Shown: positions 6,383 through 15,180, counted from the first letter of the stretch. The stretch: 23,042 bases of DNA from an uncultured Collinsella sp. (GCA_938023085.1 CALHDP010000111.1:1-23042); one strand, 5' to 3'. Notes: a model not told the origin generated them from the sequence alone. A program made the numbers and translations.

Positions 6383-6796
6383 ATGTCCGTAGGCGAGAAC
6401 ATAAGGCGGTACCGCAAGTCGCGCGGCATGACGCAAGCGCAGCTCGCCGAGGCGGTCGGCCTGACCGAGGGGGCCGTGCGCCACTACGAGAGCGGCATCC
6501 GCGCCGTGAAGCCCGAGCTGCTCGAGTCCATCGCCGCAGCGCTCGGCGTGTCCGTCAACGCCCTCAAGGATTACGGCGTCGAGACCGCAGGCGACCTCAT
6601 GTCGCTGCTCGTGCGGCTCGAAGACTCCTTCGGCATAGTTCCCTCAGCCGACGGTTCGGGCCTCTCCCTGAACCCCAAGGCGCCGCACGCGCCCAAAGCC
6701 GCGATGGCGATCGAGTTGTGGGCAGAGAAGCGCGCACGGCTCGAGAACGGCGAGATCGACGCCGACGAGTACGAGGACTGGAAAGCCTTGCTGTAA
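6383..6796 (+). CDS. XRE-family transcriptional regulator of the element
   Basis: This 137-residue protein has an N-terminal Cro/C1-type helix-turn-helix (residues 4-58): IRRYRKSRGMTQAQLAEAVGLTEGAVRHYESG, read in parts, where the second recognition-helix region is TEGAVRHYE. The C-terminal part (about 60-137) is a helical region of unknown type ending in ENGEIDADEYEDWKALL. The start at 6383 follows a strong GGAGGAGG. The open frame extends upstream to 6323 but lacks a ribosome site and runs through the promoter. It is divergent from xis-int, with three operators between. It is the best candidate for the protein that binds CGTAC-N6-GTACG and so for a master regulator of both the excision and partition operons. 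Confidence 0.88.
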   Translation: MSVGENIRRYRKSRGMTQAQLAEAVGLTEGAVRHYESGIRAVKPELLESIAAALGVSVNALKDYGVETAGDLMSLLVRLEDSFGIVPSADGSGLSLNPKAPHAPKAAMAIELWAEKRARLENGEIDADEYEDWKALL

Positions 6797-6883
6797 CGGC
6801 TCCCCGCATTTCGCAATCAACGCAACCGAATCAGGACGCCAGGCTAGGCGGTGAGCTCCGCTCGCTCCTGCGTAAGCTGAGTT

Positions 6884-7320
6884 TTTACTCCCCATTGCAT
6901 GCAAAGGCATTTCAAGCGTAAATGGGGAGTAAATGCCGCGGTGGCTTACATGGCGGCACACGGCAGTACACTGCGGCATTTCCCCTGATTACTCCCGTTT
7001 TCATTGAGGCGGCGAGATTCTTTACTCCCCATTAACCACCTGGGGAAACGCCGTACGGAGACCGTAAAAACGCCCGTTGAGTTCGATTTGAGTTTCACGG
7101 GCCCCGAAACGGCCTCGTTTCGTTCTCGGGGACAAAAATCGCGCGTCTACTCATTCGGGATAAATCTTTACTCCCGTTCCTCCGAATACCGCCCCGTGCC
7201 TTGTCGTCTTGAAATACGGGGAGTAAATCGCGAAATCGCAGGTGAAAGGGAGTAAAACGGCAAAGAAAAAGCCTCCGTCCCAACGCGGGAACGGAGGCCA
7301 GATTACCGTATTTACTCACC
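6884..7320. repeat. Cluster of TTTACTCCC repeats in both orientations
   Basis: Exact copies of TTTACTCCCCATT lie at 6884-6896 and 7021-7033 on the plus strand and at 6921-6933 on the minus strand. The copies at 6884 and 6921 form a perfect 13-bp inverted repeat. Variants are at 6987-6999 (GATTACTCCCGTT), 7167-7178 (TTTACTCCCGTT), 7216-7227 (minus, TTTACTCCCCGT), 7245-7256 (minus, TTTACTCCCTTT) and 7311-7320 (TTTACTCACC). Spacing is irregular, so this is not a CRISPR array. The complement GGGAGTAAA shares GGGAGTA with the last bases of guaA. Likely roles are integrase arm or core sites, or remnants of earlier insertions. Confidence 0.75.
7262..7298 (-). terminator. Rho-independent terminator of guaA
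   Basis: On the minus strand an 11-bp stem with one bulged base (7271-7298, GCCTCCGT core) is followed by TTTTTCTTT at 7270-7262. It lies 116 bases after the guaA stop and faces the right way. It may have been brought in by the element rather than being the original guaA terminator. Confidence 0.85.
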
Positions 7321-7413
7321 GCCGTCGCTGGCGGCTTTGCCATGACTCTCGTACGAAACGAAACTCAGCGGCACAGTACGGCACTCAAAAGTGCAGGTCA
7401 GAACCCTATCAGC

Positions 7414-7436
7414 CTACTCCCACTCGATCGTCGCAG
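7414..7436. other. Likely attachment site core at guaA 3' end
   Basis: The last codons of guaA (encoding ATIEWE-stop; on the minus strand ATCGAGTGGGAGTAG) are a known integration target of tyrosine-recombinase islands. The gene is intact because the element would restore these bases. The second copy should lie left of the window, so the core length cannot be defined here. Confidence 0.5.
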
Positions 7437-9012
7437 GCGGCTTGGACGTGATGTCGTAGCACACGCGGTTGGCGCCGGGAACCTCGGCAACGATGCGGCC
7501 GGAAATGCGGGCCAGCACGTCGTAGGGCAGCTTGGCCCAGTCGGCGGTCATGGCATCGCTGGACTCGACGGCACGCAGGATGATCGGGCGCTGATAGGTG
7601 CGCTCGTCGCCCATGACGCCGACGGACTTAATGTCGGGCAGGACCGCGAAATACTGCCAGCAGCTGTGCTCGGAGTTGCGCTCGCCGGTCTGTTCAAACA
7701 GACGCTGGTTGTAAGCATCCAGCTCCTCGCGCACGATAGCGTCGGCGTTCTTGAGGATTTCGAGCTTCTCCTTATCGACCGCACCGATAATGCGGATGGC
7801 CAGACCCGGGCCCGGGAAAGGCTGGCGGAACACGATATGACCCGGCAGGCCCAGCGCCAGACCAAGCGCGCGGACCTCGTCCTTAAAGAAGTGATCGAGC
7901 GGCTCGATGAGGTCGAAGTGCACGCCCTCGGGGAACGGGATCAGGTTGTGATGGCTCTTGATGGTGGCCGTCTTGCCGCCCGTCTTGCGAGCGCCAGACT
8001 CGATGATGTCGGGGTAGATGGTGCCCTGAGCCAGATACTTGACCGGCTTGCCATCGGTCTCGAGCTGCTGCGCCACGGCGAAGAACTCTTTCCAGAACTG
8101 CGTACCGATGATGCGGCGCTTCTCCTCGGGCTCGGTCACGCCGGCCAGAAGCTCGGCATAGCGGTCCTCGGCGTGGACGTGGATAAAGTCGACGTCAAAC
8201 TGCTTAGTGAAGACCTCCTCCACCTGCTCGGGCTCGCCCTTGCGCAGCAGGCCGTGGTTGATGAACACGCAGGTCATCTGCTTGCCCACGGCGCGAGCGC
8301 CCAGCGCGGCCACGACGGAGGAGTCGACGCCGCCGGACAGGGCTAGAATCACGCGGTCGTCGCCGACCTTCTCGCGGAACTCGGCCGTCATAGTCTCGAC
8401 CAGGTTGTCCATGCTCCAGTTGGGCTCCAGGCCGCAGATCTCAAACAGGAAGTTGCTCAGCAGCTGCTGACCGTACTCGGAATGCTTGACCTCGGGGTGG
8501 AACTGCGTGGTGAAGATCTTGCGCTCGGGGCACTCCATGGCGGCAACCGGGCACACGTCGGTGCTGGCGGTAACGGTAAAGCCCTCGGGCACCTCGGAAA
8601 CGGCGTCGCGGTGGCTCATCCACACGGTCTGCTCCATAGGCGTGGAGTTAAAGAGCTTGGCGCCGGCCGTGCGCGTGATGGTAGCGCGACCGTACTCGCC
8701 CACCTCGGAGTGACCGACCTTGCCGCCGAGCGTCACGGCCGTGATCTGATGGCCGTAGCAAAAGCCCAGGACGGGAAGGCCCAGGTCAAAGATGGCAGGA
8801 TCGATGGACGGAGCGTCCTCGGCATACACAGAGGCCGGGCCGCCGGAAAGGATGAGCGCAGAGGCGTTCATCTCGCGAATCTCGTCGGCCGAGATGTCGC
8901 AGGGGACAATCTCGGAATACACGTTGAGGTCGCGGACGCGACGGGCAATGAGCTGACCGTACTGCGCACCAAAGTCGAGTACGAGGACCTTTGCGGAAGC
9001 CTTTTGATCCAT
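7414..9012 (-). CDS. guaA: GMP synthase (glutamine-hydrolysing)
   Basis: This 532-residue enzyme converts XMP to GMP with ATP and glutamine in purine synthesis. The N-terminal class I glutamine amidotransferase domain has Cys85 (GFCYGHQ), His172 and Glu174 (FHPEV). The ATP pyrophosphatase domain follows with the P-loop LSGGVDSS at 225-232, and the C-terminal dimerization domain ends in the family-typical KPPATIEWE. Full length and intact. The ATG at 9012 (MDQKASAKVLVLDFG) is preceded by GAGGGGG; an upstream in-frame ATG at 9048 gives an unlikely proline/glycine-rich extension. It is transcribed alone and ends at the element boundary. Confidence 0.98.
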   Translation of the reverse strand: MDQKASAKVLVLDFGAQYGQLIARRVRDLNVYSEIVPCDISADEIREMNASALILSGGPASVYAEDAPSIDPAIFDLGLPVLGFCYGHQITAVTLGGKVGHSEVGEYGRATITRTAGAKLFNSTPMEQTVWMSHRDAVSEVPEGFTVTASTDVCPVAAMECPERKIFTTQFHPEVKHSEYGQQLLSNFLFEICGLEPNWSMDNLVETMTAEFREKVGDDRVILALSGGVDSSVVAALGARAVGKQMTCVFINHGLLRKGEPEQVEEVFTKQFDVDFIHVHAEDRYAELLAGVTEPEEKRRIIGTQFWKEFFAVAQQLETDGKPVKYLAQGTIYPDIIESGARKTGGKTATIKSHHNLIPFPEGVHFDLIEPLDHFFKDEVRALGLALGLPGHIVFRQPFPGPGLAIRIIGAVDKEKLEILKNADAIVREELDAYNQRLFEQTGERNSEHSCWQYFAVLPDIKSVGVMGDERTYQRPIILRAVESSDAMTADWAKLPYDVLARISGRIVAEVPGANRVCYDITSKPPATIEWE

Positions 9013-9200
9013 GGTTCCCCCTCTTGTTGGCGGGGAGCCGGTGCCCACCCGCGCGAATAAACGAGAATAACTTTCATAGTGTACACGTTATATGGGGTTT
9101 CTCGTCCCTCGCAGCCATCAGCGCACGGCAAACGCACGACCTGGGCCCCTATTTGACGGCAATTGAAGTGTTACCAAACGTTACAGATGATGTAATACGT

Positions 9201-9228
9201 TTGAACATTGGACGCCCTGTGCCACAAT
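9201..9228 (+). promoter_or_regulatory. Candidate ansA promoter
   Basis: TTGAAC (9201-9206) and CACAAT (9223-9228) are separated by 16 bases, about 50 bases before the ansA start. The rest of the 267-base gap to guaA shows no other clear element; a guaA promoter must lie here but I cannot place it. Confidence 0.45.
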
Positions 9229-9279
9229 ACTGCCGAACAACTCCGCCTCTGCGGCGGCAAATACGATAGGAATACCAGC

Positions 9280-10293
9280 ATGAAGCGCATCCTTCTCATC
9301 GCCACGGGCGGCACCATCGCATCGACCGAGGACGGCAACGGCCTCTCCCCCGCCCTGACCGGTGAGGAGCTCGCCCAGAGCGTCCCCGAGATCTCGGGCC
9401 TCTGCGAGCTCGACGTCGTGCAGCCCATGAATATCGACAGCACCAATATGCGCCCGAGCGACTGGATGCGCATCCGCGACGTCATCGTCGAGGGTTATGC
9501 CGACCACGACGGCTTCGTGATTCTGCACGGCACCGACACCATGAGCTACACCGCAGCAGCGCTTTCCTATCTGATTCAGGACAGCCCCAAGCCCATCGTG
9601 CTCACCGGCTCGCAAAAGCCCATGGGCAACCCCTTTACCGATGCCAAGCTCAATCTGTACCAGAGCCTGCTCTATGCGCTCGACGAGCACTCGCACGACG
9701 TCTCGATCGTGTTTGGCGGCGTAGCCATTGCCGGCACTCGCGCCCGCAAACAGCGCACCATGAGCTTTAACGCGTTCATCAGCGTCAACTATCCGCCCAT
9801 CGCCTATATCCGCAACGACCGCATCGTGCGCAACGGGCTTCACGGCACGCATCAGGGCGAAAACCCGGTGCGTTTCTACGACAGCATCGATCCGCGCGTA
9901 TTTGTACTCAAGCTGACACCCGGCGTAAACCCGGGCATCCTCGATGCCCTTGCCGATAGCTACGATGCTGTAATCCTGGAGACCTTTGGCATTGGCGGTA
10001 TTCCCGAGTTTGGTGAGTCGGGCGAGTCATTCCAGGAGGCGATTTTCCGCTGGGTCGATTCGGGCCGCACCGTCGTTATGACCACGCAGGTCCCCGAGGA
10101 AGGCCTTGACCTAGGTGTTTATGAGGTCGGCCGCGCCTACGCTGATCATCCGGGTATTTTGCGCGGCGACGATATGACAACCGAGACGCTCGTGGCCAAA
10201 ACCATGTGGGCACTCGGCCAGTCACGTGATGCCGCCGAAATCCAGCGTCTGTTCTACAGCCAAGTCAACCACGACCGCATCCCGATGGCGTAA
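9280..10293 (+). CDS. ansA: Type I (cytoplasmic) L-asparaginase
   Basis: This 337-residue enzyme hydrolyses asparagine to aspartate and ammonia. Both asparaginase signatures are present: ATGGTIAST with the nucleophilic threonine near residue 12, and the second threonine motif ILHGTDTMSYTAAAL at about residue 85-99. No signal peptide is present, and the length fits the cytoplasmic AnsA dimer/tetramer form rather than the periplasmic type II enzyme. The ATG at 9280 gives the family N-terminus MKRILLIATGG; the longer frame from 9208 has a Cys- and Arg-rich start and no ribosome site. It is a single-gene unit. Confidence 0.95.
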   Translation: MKRILLIATGGTIASTEDGNGLSPALTGEELAQSVPEISGLCELDVVQPMNIDSTNMRPSDWMRIRDVIVEGYADHDGFVILHGTDTMSYTAAALSYLIQDSPKPIVLTGSQKPMGNPFTDAKLNLYQSLLYALDEHSHDVSIVFGGVAIAGTRARKQRTMSFNAFISVNYPPIAYIRNDRIVRNGLHGTHQGENPVRFYDSIDPRVFVLKLTPGVNPGILDALADSYDAVILETFGIGGIPEFGESGESFQEAIFRWVDSGRTVVMTTQVPEEGLDLGVYEVGRAYADHPGILRGDDMTTETLVAKTMWALGQSRDAAEIQRLFYSQVNHDRIPMA

Positions 10294-10315
10294 TTCAGTT
10301 GTCGACGGGTATCCC

Positions 10316-10534
10316 CTATTCGATACCTTCGAGAAGTTCTGACACCGTCATGCCGAGTGCGGGCGCGATCTTAAATAAAACCTTGAGCGTGAAATTTGCC
10401 GTCCCACCTTCGATTCGGTCGAGGTAGGGTCGGCTGATTCCTGTTGCCACACAAAAATCAACCTTGGAGATACCAAGGTCCCTGCGTGTCTCTTCGACCC
10501 GCCTGCCAAGAATCTGTTTCGCACGTTCGTCCAT
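10316..10534 (-). CDS. Small XRE-family (Cro/C1-type) regulator
   Basis: This 72-residue protein is almost only a helix-turn-helix: RRVEETRRDLGISKVDFCVATGISRPYLDRIEGG (in parts, residues 11-44), then NFTLKVLFKIAPALGMTVSELLEGIE. It resembles HipB-like or SinR-like single-domain repressors. It starts 30 bases from a perfect 24-bp palindrome and diverges from the unknown gene at 10611, so it probably represses itself and that neighbour. Its size and layout recall an antitoxin-type regulator, but the partner is not a recognised toxin. Confidence 0.88.
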   Translation of the reverse strand: MDERAKQILGRRVEETRRDLGISKVDFCVATGISRPYLDRIEGGTANFTLKVLFKIAPALGMTVSELLEGIE

Positions 10535-10563
10535 GCAGCCGAGTTTGAAATGGAGCCGAACAT

Positions 10564-10587
10564 AAACGTAAACTATAGTTTACGTTT
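10564..10587. promoter_or_regulatory. Perfect 24-bp palindromic operator
   Basis: The half site AAACGTAAACTA (10564-10575) is followed directly by its exact reverse complement (10576-10587). It lies between the divergent XRE gene (start 10534) and the gene at 10611, where both promoters must be. It is very likely the operator of the XRE protein. Confidence 0.85.
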
Positions 10588-10610
10588 TGCCGAATACACA
10601 GGAGTTTTCT

Positions 10611-11000
10611 ATGTCGGGTTCTTCGGTCCGCATGCACCGAGCCACGCCTCGCACAAACAGCGCACCGCCCAAGCTCGTCGTCGTTGAAGCAGAATGCCTT
10701 TCGCCCGATGAGCGCACAGCATTTGCATTGCTATCAAGTCGCGTCGCCGCCGTTCTGGTCCCTTGCCCGGCGCAAGGTGAACTTGCCATCCGATGCCAAG
10801 CGCACAGCTGCTCACTCAATCAGGCTGCCGTAATCGCAACCAGCCAGCGCGGTCTGCCTCTTCTCCTGGAAGCCGGTATCGCACTCGCCCTTCGCGGCGC
10901 CGGATACGAAAACGAGACCGCCGCTGACATGGTCTTTAAACCACGATCGAGCGGCGGCCTCGCAGCAGCCATTGAATATGCGTGCAGGCTCGTTGCCTAA
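10611..11000 (+). CDS. Unknown protein divergent from XRE regulator
   Basis: This 129-residue protein is not recognised. The N-terminal 25 residues are polar and basic. The rest alternates hydrophobic strands and helices (PKLVVVEAE, VAAVLVPCPAQGELAIRC, AAVIATSQRGLPLLLEAGIALALRGAG), suggesting a small alpha/beta domain, possibly nucleotide- or sugar-binding like. No signal peptide or clear membrane helix is seen. The ATG at 10611 follows AGGAG by six to seven bases; an upstream TTG start (10587) would lie inside the palindrome and is less likely. Control by the divergent XRE protein is inferred from the palindrome. Confidence 0.7.
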   Translation: MSGSSVRMHRATPRTNSAPPKLVVVEAECLSPDERTAFALLSSRVAAVLVPCPAQGELAIRCQAHSCSLNQAAVIATSQRGLPLLLEAGIALALRGAGYENETAADMVFKPRSSGGLAAAIEYACRLVA

Positions 11001-11009
11001 AAGGACAAG

Positions 11010-11393
11010 CTAGAAACCAAAGCCAAAGCCCGTTCCGGTAATCGCCGAGTACATAAAGTAGACGTTGATTACGTTGAGGAACACGCCCGTGATGCAGCCG
11101 TTGCGCAAGTAGCGCTCGCACACGATGCGCGCCATGGCGTCGGAGTCATCATTGTTTTTAGCCTGGCGTCCCGCCGTAAAGTACGTCGCCACGCTCAGCA
11201 GCAGGTTGAGCACTGGCAGCGCCAGCAACTCGTAGCTCTTGCCCCAGCGCGTCACCTCGCCGGCTGCGTTAAACTTCGTTGCCACCTCGGGACCAATGTT
11301 GGGGATAACACACGCTGCGACCACCAGCGGAATCACCGCAAGTACGAGCAGCGCAATACCCATGTAGCCAGCTTTTTTGCCATATTTAAACAT
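11010..11393 (-). CDS. DUF1648-like small membrane protein
   Basis: This 127-residue protein has three hydrophobic segments: about 12-32 (IALLVLAVIPLVVAACVI), 55-75 (LLALPVLNLLLSVATYF) and 98-115 (CITGVFLNVINVYFMYSAI). The loop after the first segment, IGPEVATKFNAAGEVTRWGKS, matches the DUF1648 pattern (Pro/His-Phe-Asn-x-x-Gly-x-x-x-Arg/Trp-Gly) found in SdpI-type and other small membrane proteins. It ends in an odd GFGFGF tail. It lies 11 bases downstream of ychF on the same strand and may be read through from it. Function is unknown. Confidence 0.75.
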   Translation of the reverse strand: MFKYGKKAGYMGIALLVLAVIPLVVAACVIPNIGPEVATKFNAAGEVTRWGKSYELLALPVLNLLLSVATYFTAGRQAKNNDDSDAMARIVCERYLRNGCITGVFLNVINVYFMYSAITGTGFGFGF

Positions 11394-11404
11394 ACGCGTC
11401 GCCC

Positions 11405-12481
<1,077 letters not shown>

Positions 12482-12518
12482 GACAGCTCCTTTTGGTACA
12501 AGCATTTCAAACTGCATA

Positions 12519-12548
12519 AGTATAGCGCCGCCGCAGCATCTGGGCGAA
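12519..12548 (-). promoter_or_regulatory. Candidate ychF promoter
   Basis: On the minus strand TTCGCC (12548-12543), 18 bases and TATACT (12524-12519) precede the GTG start by about 38 bases. The -10 is good, the -35 weak. Confidence 0.5.
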
Positions 12549-12595
12549 CCCGGACGCAACGGCGGCACGAATGAAGCAGAGATAGAGGTCGCTGA

Positions 12596-13849
12596 CTAGT
12601 CCGCGAGCTTTTCCACCTGGTCGAGCATCTTGTTGAGCTTTTCCTTTGCCTCAGCCTTGACCTTCTCAGCTTCTTCATGAGCCTTCGCCTTCTGAGCGGC
12701 CTTTTCCTCGGCCTCGGGGTCGACGACGACCAAGTTGGACGCATCGTGCTCAACAAGCTTGAGCGCATGTTCGGGACAAACCTTGACACAGGCGCCGCAG
12801 CCTAAACAATACGTGGACTCCAACGCAAAGCGGCCGCTTCCCACCAGGTCGCAGGCGAACGTGGGGCATACATTGACGCACTCGCCGCACGACGTGCACT
12901 TGTCAAAATCGCACTCCGGCGTGCTCACCTGCATGTTCTGGGCAAGCTCGGGGTGGTTTTGCAGCGTCGAGAGCACCAGCTGCCGCCCGTGTGTAAGCGT
13001 ACGGCGGCGCTTGGTCGTCGTGGTGCCGCACATGGTGTTGAGTGTGCGCTCCAGCTGGGTAATCTGATGGCGATGGGCCTTGAGCTTCTGCGTCACCGAG
13101 GCCAGCGCCGCCGTCGCCGGATTGAGCTTGGTCACCGTCAGGCCCGTGGTGCGGGCGATCTTTTCCATGTACTCCTTGCGCTCGTACTCGCGAAGCTTAT
13201 GGCACTTGAGGCTCTTGGGGTCGACCTCAAGGCCCATACCCGTGCCAGACCACTCCTCGGCCTTCGCAATCGCCTCGCCCAGAATGTCCTCACCGCCGGT
13301 GTTGCGGCATTTATCGCACACGCCCAACGGCAGGTAGACGCTCACGTTGGGATAGTCGGCCAGCACCGAGAACCAGGTCTCGGCCGTAATATCGCCCACG
13401 CAGGCGACGACGACCTCGTTTTCGCGCGGCATGCGCTTAAGGGCGCGCGTGCAGGTGACGTAGGCGGTCTCGTGGCTTGTGGCAGCAGAAACAATCTCGT
13501 CATAGAGGTTTTTGGGCGCCAGGCGCGGCGAGATGATCGCCTCGGTCGGACAGGCAGCGGCGCACAGGCCGCACTTGCGACAGGAGTCGAGAATCTCAAT
13601 GGCATCTTCCTCGACCTCGATGGCATTGACCGGGCACACGTCCATGCACGCGGTACAACCGCTCTTCTCGTTTTTACAGGTCAAGCACGGAATGGTGTTG
13701 CCGCGCGGACGCTCCTTATAGTCGGCAGGATTCCACTGCGGCGCCGACGGATCGAGTGCATCGGTCACACCGCCAAGCGGGTTTTTAAGAAAGTCGAAAC
13801 CCTTGCTGATCTCGATAATGTCATCAAACAGATCGTGTTCCTGCGCCAT
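12596..13849 (-). CDS. Multi-cluster 4Fe-4S ferredoxin-type protein
   Basis: This 417-residue soluble protein has two pairs of ferredoxin motifs. The N-terminal pair is Cys65/68/72 with extra Cys55 and Cys58, and Cys90/93/96/100. The C-terminal pair is Cys318/321/324/328 and Cys348/351/354/358. Between them is a region with further cysteines (VVACVGDITAETW, GVCDKCRNTGGEDILGEAI) that recalls heterodisulfide-reductase- or MvhD-like subunits and could hold another cofactor. The end is a highly charged Lys/Glu coiled coil (about 378-417). It is likely an electron-transfer protein; no redox partner is adjacent. The ATG at 13849 follows GGGAGGGG. The exact family is not recognised. Confidence 0.85.
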   Translation of the reverse strand: MAQEHDLFDDIIEISKGFDFLKNPLGGVTDALDPSAPQWNPADYKERPRGNTIPCLTCKNEKSGCTACMDVCPVNAIEVEEDAIEILDSCRKCGLCAAACPTEAIISPRLAPKNLYDEIVSAATSHETAYVTCTRALKRMPRENEVVVACVGDITAETWFSVLADYPNVSVYLPLGVCDKCRNTGGEDILGEAIAKAEEWSGTGMGLEVDPKSLKCHKLREYERKEYMEKIARTTGLTVTKLNPATAALASVTQKLKAHRHQITQLERTLNTMCGTTTTKRRRTLTHGRQLVLSTLQNHPELAQNMQVSTPECDFDKCTSCGECVNVCPTFACDLVGSGRFALESTYCLGCGACVKVCPEHALKLVEHDASNLVVVDPEAEEKAAQKAKAHEEAEKVKAEAKEKLNKMLDQVEKLAD

Positions 13850-14000
13850 GCGCGGCCCCTCCCTGAGCAGTGCAAACAAGCAAGAGATAATGATACGCCA
13901 TCGGCCCACGCCTCGGGCAAATTACACGCGGCGCATCTTTGCGGCAAATAGCCTATGGCCTATCGCCGCCTCGATTGCACAAGGTCAATCAAATGCCAAG

Positions 14001-15068
14001 CTATGCCTCGCGCATGAGCTGCACGAGCTTTTGTTTGGTCACCCTGGCCTGCTCGTTGGCCATGTTACGCTCGTTCTTAAAAGTTGCGTCCGCAACGCTC
14101 AGCAAGTCGGCATCGGAAATCTCGCCAAGGCCCAGCTCCTCGAGCGTCGTCGGCAGACCAACGCGCCGGCAAAACTCGAGCACCTGATCAAGCTCGGGCG
14201 CACGCTCCAGGCGCAGCTGCACCACCAGGCCAAACGCTACGGCCTCGCCGTGCATGGCCTTGCACTCGGGCAAAATCGTCAGGCCGTTGGCGATCGCATG
14301 CGCCAGCGCCAAACCGCCACTCTCAAAGCCAACGCCCGAAAGCAGAATATTGCACTCGATCAGACGCTCAACCGCCGGCGATATACGGTCCTTTTTGAGA
14401 TCGCGTTTGGCAGCGACACCGCACTCCATGAGCGTATCGTAGCAGGCACGAGCCGCAACCAGGGCCAAGTGCCCCGGCGCACCACCGTGCTCGTTAGTGC
14501 CGTGCGCCGCGGCGCACGAACGCGCCTCAAAGTACGTTGCCAGCGCATCACCCATACCAGCGACCGCCATACGCAGTGGGGCCGCCGCGACCACGTTGGT
14601 ATCGACCACGACCAGGTCCGGATTCTTCTCGAGCATCAGGTAGCGGTCGAACGACCCATCCTCGTGATACAGCACCGAAATCGCGCTGCAGGGACCATCC
14701 ATCGAGGCCGCCGTGGGGCATACGCACAACGGCAGCTCGGCATAAAACGCAACGGCCTTTGCGATATCGAGCATCTTGCCACCGCCAATACCCACCACCA
14801 TGTCGCAATACTCAGCCCGGGCTTCCTTAGCCATATCGACAACGGCCTCTTCCGTACACGGACCGTCATAGATCTTAAAGAACGGCTCGCTTAGGTCTTC
14901 GTCCAGAAATCCATCGACGATCTGCCTGCACAGCCGATCCTCGGTGCCCTGGTCAAACAAGACATAGGCAGCACAACCCAACCATGACAAATACCTGCCC
15001 TGACGCGAAAGTTCGCCCGGCCCCTGAACATACCGGCCAGGACCGCCATAAACCATGGGGAGCGCCAT
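14001..15068 (-). CDS. GldA-type glycerol dehydrogenase paralogue (diverged)
   Basis: This 355-residue member of the iron/zinc-containing alcohol dehydrogenase superfamily is closest in layout to glycerol dehydrogenase GldA. It has the NAD-binding GIGGGKMLDIAKA at 93-105 and metal ligands Asp174 (GMGDALATYFEA), His257 (LAHAIANGL) and His273 (AMHGEAVAFG), the positions used by the Bacillus enzyme. The substrate-region motif reads ASMDGPCSAISVLYHEDGSFD, whereas the neighbour has the canonical ASTDAPCSALSVLYTDDG. It also has a different N-terminus (VYGGPGRYVQGPGEL), so it may have shifted substrate. It follows the better GldA copy, separated by a terminator and a REP-like hairpin, so it is probably transcribed separately. 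Confidence 0.85.
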   Translation of the reverse strand: MALPMVYGGPGRYVQGPGELSRQGRYLSWLGCAAYVLFDQGTEDRLCRQIVDGFLDEDLSEPFFKIYDGPCTEEAVVDMAKEARAEYCDMVVGIGGGKMLDIAKAVAFYAELPLCVCPTAASMDGPCSAISVLYHEDGSFDRYLMLEKNPDLVVVDTNVVAAAPLRMAVAGMGDALATYFEARSCAAAHGTNEHGGAPGHLALVAARACYDTLMECGVAAKRDLKKDRISPAVERLIECNILLSGVGFESGGLALAHAIANGLTILPECKAMHGEAVAFGLVVQLRLERAPELDQVLEFCRRVGLPTTLEELGLGEISDADLLSVADATFKNERNMANEQARVTKQKLVQLMREA

Positions 15069-15098
15069 ACGAGAATCCGCCCTTTCATCGACAACAAT

Positions 15099-15129
15099 TG
15101 GTGCAAAGTAACCTGACCCCTTTGCACCA
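15099..15129 (-). repeat. GGGGTCAGG hairpin (REP-like element)
   Basis: Perfect 10-bp arms TGGTGCAAAG and CTTTGCACCA enclose an 11-base loop; on the minus strand the loop reads GGGTCAGGTTA. A close relative (stem plus GGGACAGG loop) lies at 22438-22474. Such dispersed hairpins resemble REP elements mobilised by Y1 (RAYT) transposases in other bacteria. Confidence 0.6.
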
Positions 15130-15135
15130 TAGCAA

Positions 15136-15168
15136 AAGGGGCAAAGCCGTCTGTCGGCTTTGCCCCTT
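15136..15168 (-). terminator. Terminator after gldA
   Basis: A perfect 14-bp stem (AAGGGGCAAAGCCG at 15136-15149 and its complement at 15155-15168) with a 5-base loop lies 13 bases beyond the stop of the minus-strand gldA copy at 15181. On that strand TTTTGC follows. Confidence 0.85.
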
Positions 15169-15180
15169 CCTTACCTTAGT

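Larger units (their letters stand above)
1..7413. mobile_element. Integrative and mobilizable element (partial) at the guaA 3' end
   Basis: The region holds a tyrosine integrase, an excisionase-like protein, an XRE regulator, a relaxase with a MobC-like partner and a ParA-ParB pair. It lies directly against the intact 3' end of guaA, which is a known insertion hotspot for genomic islands. Base composition in the coding part is visibly more GC-rich than in the chromosomal genes after 7414. No coupling protein, type IV secretion gene or replication initiator is visible, so the element would need a helper for transfer unless these lie to the left of the window. The left end and the second attachment site are not in the window. 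The right boundary is inferred from the guaA stop codon and could lie up to about 20 bases inside guaA. Confidence 0.8.
6797..7413. other. 617-bp non-coding flank between XRE gene and guaA
   Basis: No credible gene is seen in this stretch. An open frame at 7004-7255 has no ribosome site and overlaps the repeats. The stretch contains the TTTACTCCC repeat cluster, the guaA terminator and a small hairpin GCACT-CAAA-AGTGC at 7381-7394. It probably corresponds to the attachment region (attL or attR) of the element with integrase-binding sites. Confidence 0.55.

Noticed and set aside
7004..7255. 83-residue plus-strand open frame in the repeat region
   Set aside because: No ribosome site, it runs across several repeats, and the translation is low-quality and unrelated to any known domain.
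6884..7320. CRISPR array
   Set aside because: Repeats are only 9-13 bases, in both orientations, with irregular spacing and no cas genes.
9013..9279. Purine riboswitch upstream of guaA
   Set aside because: I could not find the conserved purine riboswitch core or a matching three-way junction.
10316..11000. HipAB-type toxin-antitoxin pair
   Set aside because: The regulator is HipB-like in size, but the neighbour is divergent, only 129 residues and shows no kinase motifs.
13941..13969. Terminator for the diverged gldA copy
   Set aside because: An imperfect GCGGC/GCCGC stem is present, but no T-tract follows on the minus strand.
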